Shown: in pieces, positions 9,042-16,098 of the stretch
Position numbering within the stretch: the stretch's first letter is position 1
How the letters are laid out: the number at the start of each line of letters is the position of its first letter
NCBI GenBank assembly: GCA_002432025.1
Contig: DJFE01000036.1
Location: forward strand, 61,014 to 82,645
Length of the DNA: 21,632 nt
DNA from: Candidatus Avelusimicrobium stercoris
Lineage (GTDB): Bacteria; Elusimicrobiota; Elusimicrobia; Elusimicrobiales; Elusimicrobiaceae
Direction of reading: 5' to 3'
Program-made: the position numbers and the translations under genes
Notes under the pieces: model-generated
What the model was told of the DNA's origin: nothing
Seen by the model: the letters and a program-made list of their open reading frames with translations, nothing else
Database searches by the model: none

Positions 9042-9486
9042 CGAAGTGGACAAAAAAGAACAGCCTAATAAACCAATTGCTGCTACGAAGCAAGAAACCA
9101 ACCCTTTAACACAAATCCTTCCATCTAAACAAGATGATGATTTTATGAAAATATGTAAATGCGTTGGGTTAGGTATAGGAGCCATTATACTAATTTGCCT
9201 TTTATGCAAAATGGGCTCTGAGGCAAATAAGTCATATCGTCGTGCACAGTATAAATATTTACGAGCCACTATGGAGGAGGATGCTAAAAACCATTGTTTA
9301 AGAACAGTTCGCAACCTTAATGCTGAGGGGTGTGAAACTTGTGTGATATATGATGAATATTGGTTGAATAAATATTGTGCACAACGAGAGGATAATCCAA
9401 CCAGTTACTTAGGAATTTATTATAGCACTAATTGTCTAAGGGTGAAAAGTGAATATGGTGTTCTCCCCGAGTGTTTTAAGGAGTAA
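9031..9486 (+). CDS. Single-pass membrane protein with cysteine-rich C-terminal domain
   Basis: 151 residues, with GGGAGGGAAAA as ribosome binding site inside the previous gene. A polar, Lys/Gln-rich N-terminal 40 residues is followed by one membrane helix (about 44-60, CVGLGIGAIILICLLC) and then a domain with repeated cysteines (KNHC, GCETC, NKYC, TNC, PEC) that could form disulfides outside the cytoplasm. No family recognised. It is the last gene of the ankyrin run, followed by a hairpin at 9519. Confidence 0.65.
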   Translation: MPNNEVDKKEQPNKPIAATKQETNPLTQILPSKQDDDFMKICKCVGLGIGAIILICLLCKMGSEANKSYRRAQYKYLRATMEEDAKNHCLRTVRNLNAEGCETCVIYDEYWLNKYCAQREDNPTSYLGIYYSTNCLRVKSEYGVLPECFKE

Positions 9487-9518
9487 TCCTTATCTTAAAA
9501 TTGTTCCAAGTATTAAAG

Positions 9519-9549
9519 CCCCGGGGAATTTTTTATAATTTCCCCGGGG
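9519..9549. terminator. Hairpin terminator between converging genes
   Basis: CCCCGGGGAA (9519-9528) and TTCCCCGGGG (9540-9549) form a perfect 10-bp stem with an AT-rich loop. It lies between the converging ankyrin-run and ldh genes and could serve both strands. Confidence 0.7.
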
Positions 9550-9628
9550 TTGAATTTTGTTTTGCCACAGAAGCCGCGTATAAGGAGGTCTGCTGGCTAA
9601 TGCTTACAAGCGGTCTGTTGCGCAACGA

Positions 9629-10585
9629 TTACAGTTCGTTTTGGGCGAGGACTTCTTGCAAGGTTTTGGCAGATTTTTGCAGGTCGGCCGCTTCCTGTTC
9701 GTTGATTTCAAACGGGACGTGCGTTTCTACGCCGTTTCTGCCTACAATCGCCGGCATACTAAGCGCAATGCCCGAAATGCCGTATTGCCCGTTCATTAAC
9801 GAGGAAATCGGCAAGATGGATTTTTCGTTGCGCACAATGGCTTCGCAAATGCGGCGCACGGCCATAGCAATACCGTAATAAGTGGCGCGTTTGCGTTTGA
9901 TAATTTCGTAAGCGCTGTTCTTCACTTCGTCGGCGATTCTCTTCATTGCTTCCTCGTGCTTAAAAAAACCGCGCATTTCGCAGAATTTGTTTAACTTAAT
10001 ACCGGACACGTTGGCGCAACTCCAAGCGGCAATTTCGCTGTCGCCGTGTTCGCCGATGATAAACGCGTGTACGCTGCGGCTGTCCACATCCAAATGCTGG
10101 CCCAAGTTGTATTTCAATCGTGCGGTATCCAACACAGTGCCGGAACCGAAAACGCGGTTAGCCGGAAAACCGCTTAACTTAATGGCGACGGTCGTCAAAA
10201 TATCCACCGGGTTAGCCACAATAAGCAAAATACCCTTGTAATCAATTTTTTTGATTTCCGGGATAATGGACTTAAAGATCGCGATGTTCTTTTTAACGAG
10301 GTCCAAGCGGGTTTCGCCGGGTTTTTGGTTGGCGCCCGCGGTAATGATAATCAGTCCGGCGTCCTTTAAATCGTTATAGCCGCCGGCGTAGATTTTCATC
10401 GGTTTGGCAAACGGCAGGCCGTGGCTGATATCCAGGGCTTCGCCCTCGGCACGGGCTTGGTCGGCGTCAATGAGGACCATTTCGGTAAACATACCGCTCT
10501 GCATCAAACTAAACGCAGAGGACGAGCCGACAAATCCGCAGCCAATAATGCCCACCTTGCTAAAATTGATATAATTTGTTTCCAT
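9629..10585 (-). CDS. ldh: L-lactate dehydrogenase
   Basis: Interconverts pyruvate and L-lactate with NAD(H), usually to re-oxidise NADH in fermentation. The 318-residue protein has the Rossmann motif GCGFVGSSSA near residues 16-25 and NAD-specific Asp in LIDAD. The specificity loop reads GANQKPGETR: Gln at the position that is Arg in malate dehydrogenase, hence lactate. Catalytic Arg and His are present in DTARLK and GEHGDSE, and the Thr/Gly pattern YYGIAMA is typical of LDH. The start ATG is preceded by GGGGGAAG. It is a single gene on the minus strand, converging with the ankyrin run. It suggests a fermentative anaerobe. Confidence 0.92.
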   Translation of the reverse strand: METNYINFSKVGIIGCGFVGSSSAFSLMQSGMFTEMVLIDADQARAEGEALDISHGLPFAKPMKIYAGGYNDLKDAGLIIITAGANQKPGETRLDLVKKNIAIFKSIIPEIKKIDYKGILLIVANPVDILTTVAIKLSGFPANRVFGSGTVLDTARLKYNLGQHLDVDSRSVHAFIIGEHGDSEIAAWSCANVSGIKLNKFCEMRGFFKHEEAMKRIADEVKNSAYEIIKRKRATYYGIAMAVRRICEAIVRNEKSILPISSLMNGQYGISGIALSMPAIVGRNGVETHVPFEINEQEAADLQKSAKTLQEVLAQNEL

Positions 10586-10674
10586 ACTTTTACTTCCCCC
10601 TTGGGGCTTCCGCCCCGATGCTATTACTATACAAAATCTGTCTTTGCTTGGCCGCCCCTAAAATAGGTTAGGCG

Positions 10675-13600
10675 TTACTTAAAACTCCAAGCGTTGCCCA
10701 TTGTATTTTCAATAAATTCAAGCAGCCCCTTGTGGAGCAAAATCCGCTTGTTGGTGCGGATACGGTGCACCTTGTCCGGGTGTTCCTTGGAGGGAACCTC
10801 CAAATATACCACGGTGGTGCCGCGCGTCATATCCAAATATGTGCGCAATTTTTGCAGGTTGTTTTTGGAATAACCCGCCGGAATATGAATCGTAAATTCC
10901 TTGGCAATGTTGGAAATTAAATCCGTTACGCTGCTTACGCCCTTTAAATTGAGTTCAATGCGCGCGCTGTCCTCGTCCACCTTAATATCGCCCATAAAGT
11001 TCAAAATGGCGTTCGGGGCCAGTTTGTGGGACATCCCTTCATAGGCCGAGGCAAATGCGTTTACCAAAATGGAGCCCGTGCAGTCCTCAATCGTCATTTG
11101 CGCCCACTCTTTCTTTTGCTTGTTTTGGCGTTTTTTAAAGAGCGTAATAATGCCCACAATGTTTAAGCGGCCCGTGGCACGCCCTTCCAAAATATCAATA
11201 ATCGGCGTACAGCGCAGTTGCTTTAAATAGTTTTGGTACTTGGCAATCGGGTGCCCGCTGAAATACAGGCCTAATACTTCTTTTTCGTAAGCGAGCAACT
11301 CGCTTTGCGTGAGCGGCTCGGCCTTGACGGCCGGTTTTTTCTTAACGCTTAGTACGGAGGAAAAATCGTCGCCGAACAGGTTGCCCGCGTCCTTTTCTTT
11401 TTCTTTCGCCACCAAGTGGGCGGTATCTACGGCGTTGTCTATATTGGCCAGCAGCGTGGCGCGGGCGGCCTTGGGGTCCTGCCCCGGCATCATAGAGTCC
11501 AGCGCGCCTGCCTTGGTTAAACTTTCAATTGTTTTTTTGTTAGCCTGGAACAGGTCAATGCGGCTGCACAAATCTTCCAACGATTTATAGGGCCCATCCT
11601 TTTTGCGTTCGTTCACGATAGAAAGGCAAGCCTCTTCCCCGGCGTTTTTGATGGCTTCCAGCGCGTAGCGGATGTATTCCTTTCCGTCAATTTCCTCTAC
11701 GGAAAATTCCGGCTCGGACTTGTTCACATCCGGCGGCAAGGTGGCAAAGCCCATTTTTTTGGCTTCTTCCAAATAGGTAACAATTTTGTTTTCCTTATCG
11801 TCGGAGCCAATGGCGTTGTGCCCGATTTCGTTGGTCAGGGCCGCGCACATAAATTCAATGGGATAGTTGGCCTTTAAATACGCCGTTTGATACGATACCA
11901 AGCCGTACGCAAACGAGTGGGATTTGTTAAAACCGTAGCCCGCAAAGGCCTTCATCTGTTCATAAATGTGCGTAGCGATTTTTTCGGAAATATTGTTCTT
12001 TTTGCAGCCCTCTACAAATTTTTTACCGAACTTTTCCATTACGTCCAGTTTCTTTTTACCCATAGCCTTACGCAAGGTATCAGCCTCGCCGGGGGTAAAG
12101 CCGCCCAACGTCTTGGAAATTTGCATAATCTGCTCCTGATACACCATACAACCGTAGGTGTCTTTCAGGGTTTCTTCCAAGAGGGGCGTTTCATAGACGA
12201 TTTTTTCCTGCCCGTTTTTGCGGCGCACGAACATATCCATCATACCCGATTCCATCGGGCCGGGGCGGTAGAGCGCCACCAAGGCGGATACGTCGCTAAA
12301 TTGGGTCGGCTGCAACTTTTTGATAAGGTCGCGCATACCGCCACTTTCCAACTGGAAGATACCCAGCGTTTTGCACGCACAGAGCATATCGTAGGTTTTT
12401 TTATCGTCCAACGGAATTTTATTAATATCAAAATTGGGGTCGTGGCGGGCGCGAATCATTTTTTCGGCATTATCAATGACCGTCAGCGTGCGCAGACCCA
12501 AAAAGTCCATTTTCAGTAGCCCTAAATTGGAGCACGGCTCCCCTTCAAACTGAGTGGTAATGGAATCACGCGCCCCGCGCGCAAGCGGCACGTATTCGGA
12601 AACCGCATCCTTGGTAATCAGTACCCCGGCGGCGTGAATACCCGTATGGCGTTTTAAGCCCTCAATTTTGCGGGCCATTTCAAAGAGTTTTTTGCTCTGC
12701 GGGTTGTGGTCAATTTCGTTTTTGAGTTCATTGATTTCCAACGCCTTTTCCAAGGTCATTTTGGGGTCGTTGGGAATCATTTTGGCGATACGGTTGGCCT
12801 CGGCCACCGGGATTTCCATTGCGCGGGCCACGTCCTTTAAGGCCAGTTTGGCCTTCATCGTACCAAAGGTAATAATCTGGGAAACTTTATCATAGCCGTA
12901 TTTGCCGCGCACATAATCAATTACGCGTTCGCGCCCCGCGTCGGACATATCAATATCCAAATCGGGCATACTTACACGGTCCGGGTTCAAAAAGCGTTCA
13001 AACAGCAGTTTGTTGACAATGGGGTCCACGCGCGTAATATCCATACTGTACGCCACCAAAGACCCTGCCCCGGAGCCACGTCCCGGCCCTATCGGGATTC
13101 CGTTGGCGCGCGCCCAGTTAATAAAGTCCTGCACAATAAGGAAGTAGCAGTCAAAGCCCATTGTAATAATAACGTTGAACTCAAACTCCAACTGCTTCCA
13201 ATAATTGTCCGGCACATTGCCGTTCATCTTTTTGATAAGCCCCTTGCGGCAAATATCCTTAAAGTATTCGGCTGAGTTGGGGAACTCTTTTGGAATATCA
13301 AAATTCGGCAAAATAAACCCGTGTTTAGGGAACTCCAAATTGCACTTTTCGGCAATGGCCAAGGTATTGGAGCAGGCTTCGGGCGTGTGCGAAAACAGCG
13401 CGCACATTTCATCGGGCGATTTGAAATACAACTCGTGCGACATTTGCATACGGTTGGGGTCGTTTAACGTCTTGCCCGTTGCAATACAAACGGCCACGTC
13501 GTGCGCCAGCCAGTCATCCTTTTTATAATAGTGGCAATCGTTGGTGGCCACCACGGGGATGCCCGTGCGCTTGGCGACGTCCTTTAAAAGCGGCAGGGAT

Positions 13601-14166
13601 TCCACCTCTTCCCGTATGCCGTGGTCCATTAGTTCAATGTAATAGTTTCCTACGCCAAAGATATCTTGGTACTCCTTGGCGAGGGCGCAGGCCTTGTCAA
13701 AGCCGCCCGGTTCGCGCACATATTGGGATAAAAAGCCCTTTAAGCAGCCGGACAAACAGAGCAGTCCTCCGCTGTGCTGGGCTAAAATTTCTTTGTCTAT
13801 GCGCGGGTGATAATAAAATCCGTCCACCCAGGCCATAGAGTTTAACTTCATTAAATTGCGGTAGCCCTCATAATCGCGGGCCAGCAGGGTTAAGTGCCCG
13901 GTGCGGGATTTATCCTTTTCGTTATATTTGCCTTCGGTAATGTAGAACTCGCACCCGATGATAGGCTTAATGCCCGCCGCGCGGCCAGTATCGTAAAAGT
14001 CCAGTGCGCCGTACATATTGCCGTGGTCGGTCATTGCCATAGCCGGGATGCCCTGCGCCACTAAATCCTGCAAAAATTGCGAGGGTTTGTGGTTGGAGGA
14101 TATGCGCAGCATACCGTCCAAGAGGGAGTATTCCGTGTGGTTGTGCAGTTGTACAAATTCGGCCAT
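10675..14166 (-). CDS. dnaE: DNA polymerase III subunit alpha
   Basis: Replicative polymerase catalytic subunit, 1163 residues, close to the usual DnaE length. Order: PHP domain (about 1-270), polymerase palm/fingers with the catalytic acidic motif PDLDIDMSD and KMDFLGLRTL, helix-hairpin-helix region, beta-clamp-binding region, then an OB-fold (GRLNIVGIITLFKK) and C-terminal domain. The PHP metal residues look complete: LHNHTEYS at residues 7-14, TDHGN at 46-50, GCEF and NDCHYY. This differs from the degenerate PHP of E. coli DnaE and suggests an active PHP nuclease. The start ATG has AAGGAT upstream. It is divergent from the Nudix gene. Confidence 0.96.
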   Translation of the reverse strand: MAEFVQLHNHTEYSLLDGMLRISSNHKPSQFLQDLVAQGIPAMAMTDHGNMYGALDFYDTGRAAGIKPIIGCEFYITEGKYNEKDKSRTGHLTLLARDYEGYRNLMKLNSMAWVDGFYYHPRIDKEILAQHSGGLLCLSGCLKGFLSQYVREPGGFDKACALAKEYQDIFGVGNYYIELMDHGIREEVESLPLLKDVAKRTGIPVVATNDCHYYKKDDWLAHDVAVCIATGKTLNDPNRMQMSHELYFKSPDEMCALFSHTPEACSNTLAIAEKCNLEFPKHGFILPNFDIPKEFPNSAEYFKDICRKGLIKKMNGNVPDNYWKQLEFEFNVIITMGFDCYFLIVQDFINWARANGIPIGPGRGSGAGSLVAYSMDITRVDPIVNKLLFERFLNPDRVSMPDLDIDMSDAGRERVIDYVRGKYGYDKVSQIITFGTMKAKLALKDVARAMEIPVAEANRIAKMIPNDPKMTLEKALEINELKNEIDHNPQSKKLFEMARKIEGLKRHTGIHAAGVLITKDAVSEYVPLARGARDSITTQFEGEPCSNLGLLKMDFLGLRTLTVIDNAEKMIRARHDPNFDINKIPLDDKKTYDMLCACKTLGIFQLESGGMRDLIKKLQPTQFSDVSALVALYRPGPMESGMMDMFVRRKNGQEKIVYETPLLEETLKDTYGCMVYQEQIMQISKTLGGFTPGEADTLRKAMGKKKLDVMEKFGKKFVEGCKKNNISEKIATHIYEQMKAFAGYGFNKSHSFAYGLVSYQTAYLKANYPIEFMCAALTNEIGHNAIGSDDKENKIVTYLEEAKKMGFATLPPDVNKSEPEFSVEEIDGKEYIRYALEAIKNAGEEACLSIVNERKKDGPYKSLEDLCSRIDLFQANKKTIESLTKAGALDSMMPGQDPKAARATLLANIDNAVDTAHLVAKEKEKDAGNLFGDDFSSVLSVKKKPAVKAEPLTQSELLAYEKEVLGLYFSGHPIAKYQNYLKQLRCTPIIDILEGRATGRLNIVGIITLFKKRQNKQKKEWAQMTIEDCTGSILVNAFASAYEGMSHKLAPNAILNFMGDIKVDEDSARIELNLKGVSSVTDLISNIAKEFTIHIPAGYSKNNLQKLRTYLDMTRGTTVVYLEVPSKEHPDKVHRIRTNKRILLHKGLLEFIENTMGNAWSFK

Positions 14167-14238
14167 AGGGGCAAATCCTTTTAAAATCGGCGGACGGATA
14201 AACAGTCCGGGCGGGTCTAAATGTTATAAGATATGTAT

Positions 14239-14799
14239 ATGAAACATTATAGTAAATTAAAAGAGACAACGATTTCCTCCAAAACGCTCTATAAGGGTGT
14301 ATTGGGTGTAAAAATGGATGAAGTAAGATTAGTAAACGGCAAGACCTCCACCCGTTTGTATTTTGACCACCGCGGCGCAAGCGGCGTACTGCCCGTAGAG
14401 GACGGATATGTCTATTTAGTCCAGCAATACCGCTACCCGATTGGGCAGGTTACGCTGGAAATCCCCGCCGGCAAGCGCGAGGAAAACCAAACTTTTTTGA
14501 TGTGTGCCGAAGCGGAACTCAAACAGGAAACAGGCCTAACGGCTAAAAAACTGCAAGAGGTGATGACCTTCCACCCGTGCAATGCGTTTTCCAACGAAAT
14601 CCAGCATTTGTATTTGGCTACGGGTCTCACGCGCGGGGAAGACCAGCCGGATGAGGACGAATTTTTGAATTTGGAAAGAGTGCCCTTGGAAAAAGCCTAC
14701 CAAATGGTGGAAAGCGGCGAAATTACCGACGCCAAAACGGTGATTATGCTCCAATGGTATAGAATACATTTCCCTACTTTTTTTACCGAAAAAAAGTAG
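14239..14799 (+). CDS. Nudix-family protein, ADP-ribose pyrophosphatase-like, degenerate Nudix box
   Basis: 186 residues from the ATG at 14239 (MKHYSKLKETT); the ATG at 14233 would add MY. The fold resembles the ADP-ribose/sugar-nucleotide pyrophosphatase group: ASGVLPVEDGYVYLVQQYRYP precedes the box, as in NudF-like proteins. The box, canonically G-x5-E-x7-REUxEExGU, reads GKREENQ...AELKQETGL: the first Glu is Gln (CAA), the Arg is Ala (GCG) and the third Glu is Gln (CAG), while two Glu remain. Catalysis may be lost or altered. It is divergent from dnaE with 72 bases between; no convincing promoter. The stop codon lies in a hairpin (14774-14799). Confidence 0.8.
   Translation: MKHYSKLKETTISSKTLYKGVLGVKMDEVRLVNGKTSTRLYFDHRGASGVLPVEDGYVYLVQQYRYPIGQVTLEIPAGKREENQTFLMCAEAELKQETGLTAKKLQEVMTFHPCNAFSNEIQHLYLATGLTRGEDQPDEDEFLNLERVPLEKAYQMVESGEITDAKTVIMLQWYRIHFPTFFTEKK
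14774..14799. terminator. A/T-rich hairpin over the end of the Nudix gene
   Basis: CTACTTTTTTT (14774-14784) and AAAAAAAGTAG (14789-14799) are perfect 11-nt arms with loop ACCG; the second arm ends in the TAG stop. Terminator function is a guess because no T-run follows on the plus strand. Confidence 0.35.
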
Positions 14800-14825
14800 C
14801 AAAAAACTCGCCGCCCAAAGCGTTA

Positions 14826-14913
14826 TAAAAAGCAGAGTTGAACGGATATTTTGATCACTCGCCCGAACGGGCTCAAACAAATCAAAATATTTTTCCGTTC
14901 AACTCGCTTTTTA
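14826..14913. repeat. Long imperfect palindrome with nested core
   Basis: ATAAAAAGC at 14826 mirrors GCTTTTTAT ending at 14913, and the inner arms GAGTTGAACGGA and TCCGTTCAACTC match perfectly, followed inward by TATTTTGAT and ATCAAAATA. The centre holds GCCC-GAAC-GGGC (14861-14872). Small bulges separate the segments. No ORF in it is credible. Confidence 0.65.
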
Positions 14914-14920
14914 TCAGCAA

Positions 14921-15000
14921 CGCACGGGCGGCCTACACAGCCAACAGCACACGCGGAAAAGGCACCTTTCCTCCGCCTTTTACGCACTAACCGCCGTGCA
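14921..15000. repeat. Second imperfect inverted repeat next to the long palindrome
   Basis: GCACGGGCGG (from 14922) matches CCGCCGTGC (ending at 15000) with one base missing. Inside, GCGGAAAAGG faces CCTTTCCTCCGC. Together with 14826-14913 it occupies the first 200 bases of the gene-free stretch 14800-15445. Confidence 0.5.
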
Positions 15001-15038
15001 AGACCCACAAAATACCGATTGGGTTGTTAGTCGTTGTC

Positions 15039-15074
15039 GTCATCCTGGAAAGTTGTAGTCCAGGATCTGTTGTT
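15039..15074 (+). repeat. Palindromic repeat unit, forward orientation
   Basis: GTC, arm ATCCTGGA (15042-15049), loop AAGTTGTAG (9 nt), arm TCCAGGAT (15059-15066), then CTGTTGTT. It has a different stem sequence from the unit at 926 but the same geometry. Confidence 0.8.
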
Positions 15075-15094
15075 CTTAAAACAGAGGAAAACAA

Positions 15095-15137
15095 CGGATT
15101 CTGGAACGCTCCGCGCCGGCAAACCTTCCAGTATGAC
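15095..15137 (-). repeat. Loop-expanded palindromic repeat, reverse orientation
   Basis: Arms ATTCTGGA (15098-15105) and TCCAGTAT (15127-15134) pair with one mismatch, then GAC. The loop is 21 nt and resembles the GC-rich loop at 996-1017 with several C/G swaps. Confidence 0.55.
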
Positions 15138-15255
15138 CTTCAATTTTTATAACGACCTTATTTATTGTTGCCGTTTCGTTGGGGTGAAACATTACAAAGC
15201 CAGTGGGGCTTCCTTAATCAAATGAGCGCGGAAAATCTGTCGCCTGCAAGGTGTC

Positions 15256-15291
15256 GTCATCCCGTAGAGTCTTTATACGGGATCTGTCGTT
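15256..15291 (+). repeat. Palindromic repeat unit, forward orientation
   Basis: GTC, arm ATCCCGTA (15259-15266), loop GAGTCTTTA (9 nt), arm TACGGGAT (15276-15283), then CTGTCGTT. The remaining bases 15292-15445 hold AAAGGGGTTG (15315), a T-rich tract and a perfect CCGGAT-GT-ATCCGG palindrome at 15369-15382, ahead of the pilin gene. Confidence 0.8.
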
Positions 15292-15445
15292 TGTTGTTTA
15301 GCAGTTGTTCATAAAGGGGTTGTTTTGTTTTTTTTTGTTAAAATTTTGATAAATTGCGGTGGTCGTACCCGGATGTATCCGGTGTGTAAAAACGTGTATA
15401 AAAGGCCGTTTTGCTCAAATATAAAGGCCTTAACAAGGAGAAAAA

Positions 15446-16015
15446 ATGAAAGGCTTTATTACTAGTTGCCGTGCGGCCACCCCAAGCAGACGTCATTCCG
15501 TAGGGTTTATGTACGGAATCTCGCCGTTTCGCAACAACAGATTCTGGACTACAACTTTCGGGAATGACGACTTTATGAAAAAAGAAGGTCATCCTGAACT
15601 TGTTTCAGGATCTACTGCTTGGGTTGTTAGCCGTGGCTTTACACTCATAGAACTCTTGGTCGTCGTCCTTATTATTGGTATTTTGGCGGCGGTGGCCTTG
15701 CCACAGTATAATAAAGCGGTTTTTAAAGCGCAAATGGTAGAAGTGCGGAATTGGGCGGAATATGCGCGTAAGGAAGCACAAGTTTTTTATTTGGCTAATG
15801 GGCGTTATCCTACTAGTTTTTTAGAAATAGGGGTAGAAATTCCTACCTGTAATCATACGGAAAGTTATATGAATTTTTGTTCTTCCAAGAAATATGGCTT
15901 GGTACAAATTAGTGGCGGTGAAATTGGCATCCAAACTGCCAAATTGCGCTATAAAGTGGCCATTAATTCAGGCAGGCGTTATTCCAAGTTGGCACCAATA
16001 ACCCGGAGGGCTTGA
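15446..16015 (+). CDS. Type IV prepilin-like protein with repeat insertion near the start
   Basis: The class III/type IV prepilin signature is clear: cleavage site G|FTLIELLVVV followed by LIIGILAAVALPQYNKAV, then an alpha-helix (MVEVRNWAEYARKEAQVFYLANGRYPTSF) and a C-terminal domain with cysteines (PTCNH, NFCSS). The pilin would be processed by a PilD-type peptidase and assembled at the inner membrane. The ATG at 15446 has AAGGAGAAAAA before it and reads MKGF, but GFTLIELL comes 61 codons later: the 62-residue leader is far longer than normal and is made of palindromic repeat units. An alternative start, ATG 15575 (21-residue leader), lacks a ribosome binding site. The reading frame also slips near 15975-16000, losing the expected tail (see 16016-16098). 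Confidence 0.75.
   Translation: MKGFITSCRAATPSRRHSVGFMYGISPFRNNRFWTTTFGNDDFMKKEGHPELVSGSTAWVVSRGFTLIELLVVVLIIGILAAVALPQYNKAVFKAQMVEVRNWAEYARKEAQVFYLANGRYPTSFLEIGVEIPTCNHTESYMNFCSSKKYGLVQISGGEIGIQTAKLRYKVAINSGRRYSKLAPITRRA
15491..15634 (+). repeat. Composite of three palindromic units inside the pilin gene
   Basis: Unit 1 (forward): ATTCCGTA 15495-15502, 9-nt loop, TACGGAAT 15512-15519. Unit 2 (reverse): ATTCTGGA 15541-15548, 9-nt loop, TCGGGAAT 15558-15565, arms no longer fully complementary. Unit 3 (forward): ATCCTGAA 15591-15598, loop CTTGT, TTCAGGAT 15604-15611, then GGGTTGTTAG. The same order and orientation recur at 21430-21602. Confidence 0.8.
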
Positions 16016-16098
16016 CCTTATGCCGTTATTTAAACGGCGGACAAGGTACATTCAGAAATATCGGGGGAGACTTGGTTATGGAATTAGATAATTATTGA
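16016..16098 (+). pseudogene. Out-of-frame C-terminal tail of the pilin gene
   Basis: The frame two bases off the pilin frame is open from about 15979 and reads LFQVGTNNPEGLTLCRYL, then NGGQGTFRNIGGDLVMELDNY, and stops at 16096-16098. This is a natural pilin-like ending with a Cys, in contrast to the in-frame ending SKLAPITRRA. A single-base indel around 15971-16000 would join both parts. It could be a real frameshift or a sequencing error. It overlaps the stop of the nuclease gene on the other strand. Confidence 0.55.

Noticed and set aside
9501..9878. Plus-strand frame of 125 codons
   Set aside because: It crosses the terminator hairpin and is antisense to ldh.
11887..12519. Plus-strand frame of 210 codons
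   Set aside because: It is fully inside dnaE on the opposite strand, with shadow-like Phe/His-rich composition.
14823..15008. Minus-strand frame of 61 codons with an Arg/Lys-rich start
   Set aside because: It lies wholly in the nested palindromes 14826-15000; the composition reflects the inverted repeats.
15575..16015. Pilin start at the ATG at 15575
   Set aside because: It would give a shorter leader, but no ribosome binding site precedes it, while 15446 has a strong one; kept only as an alternative.
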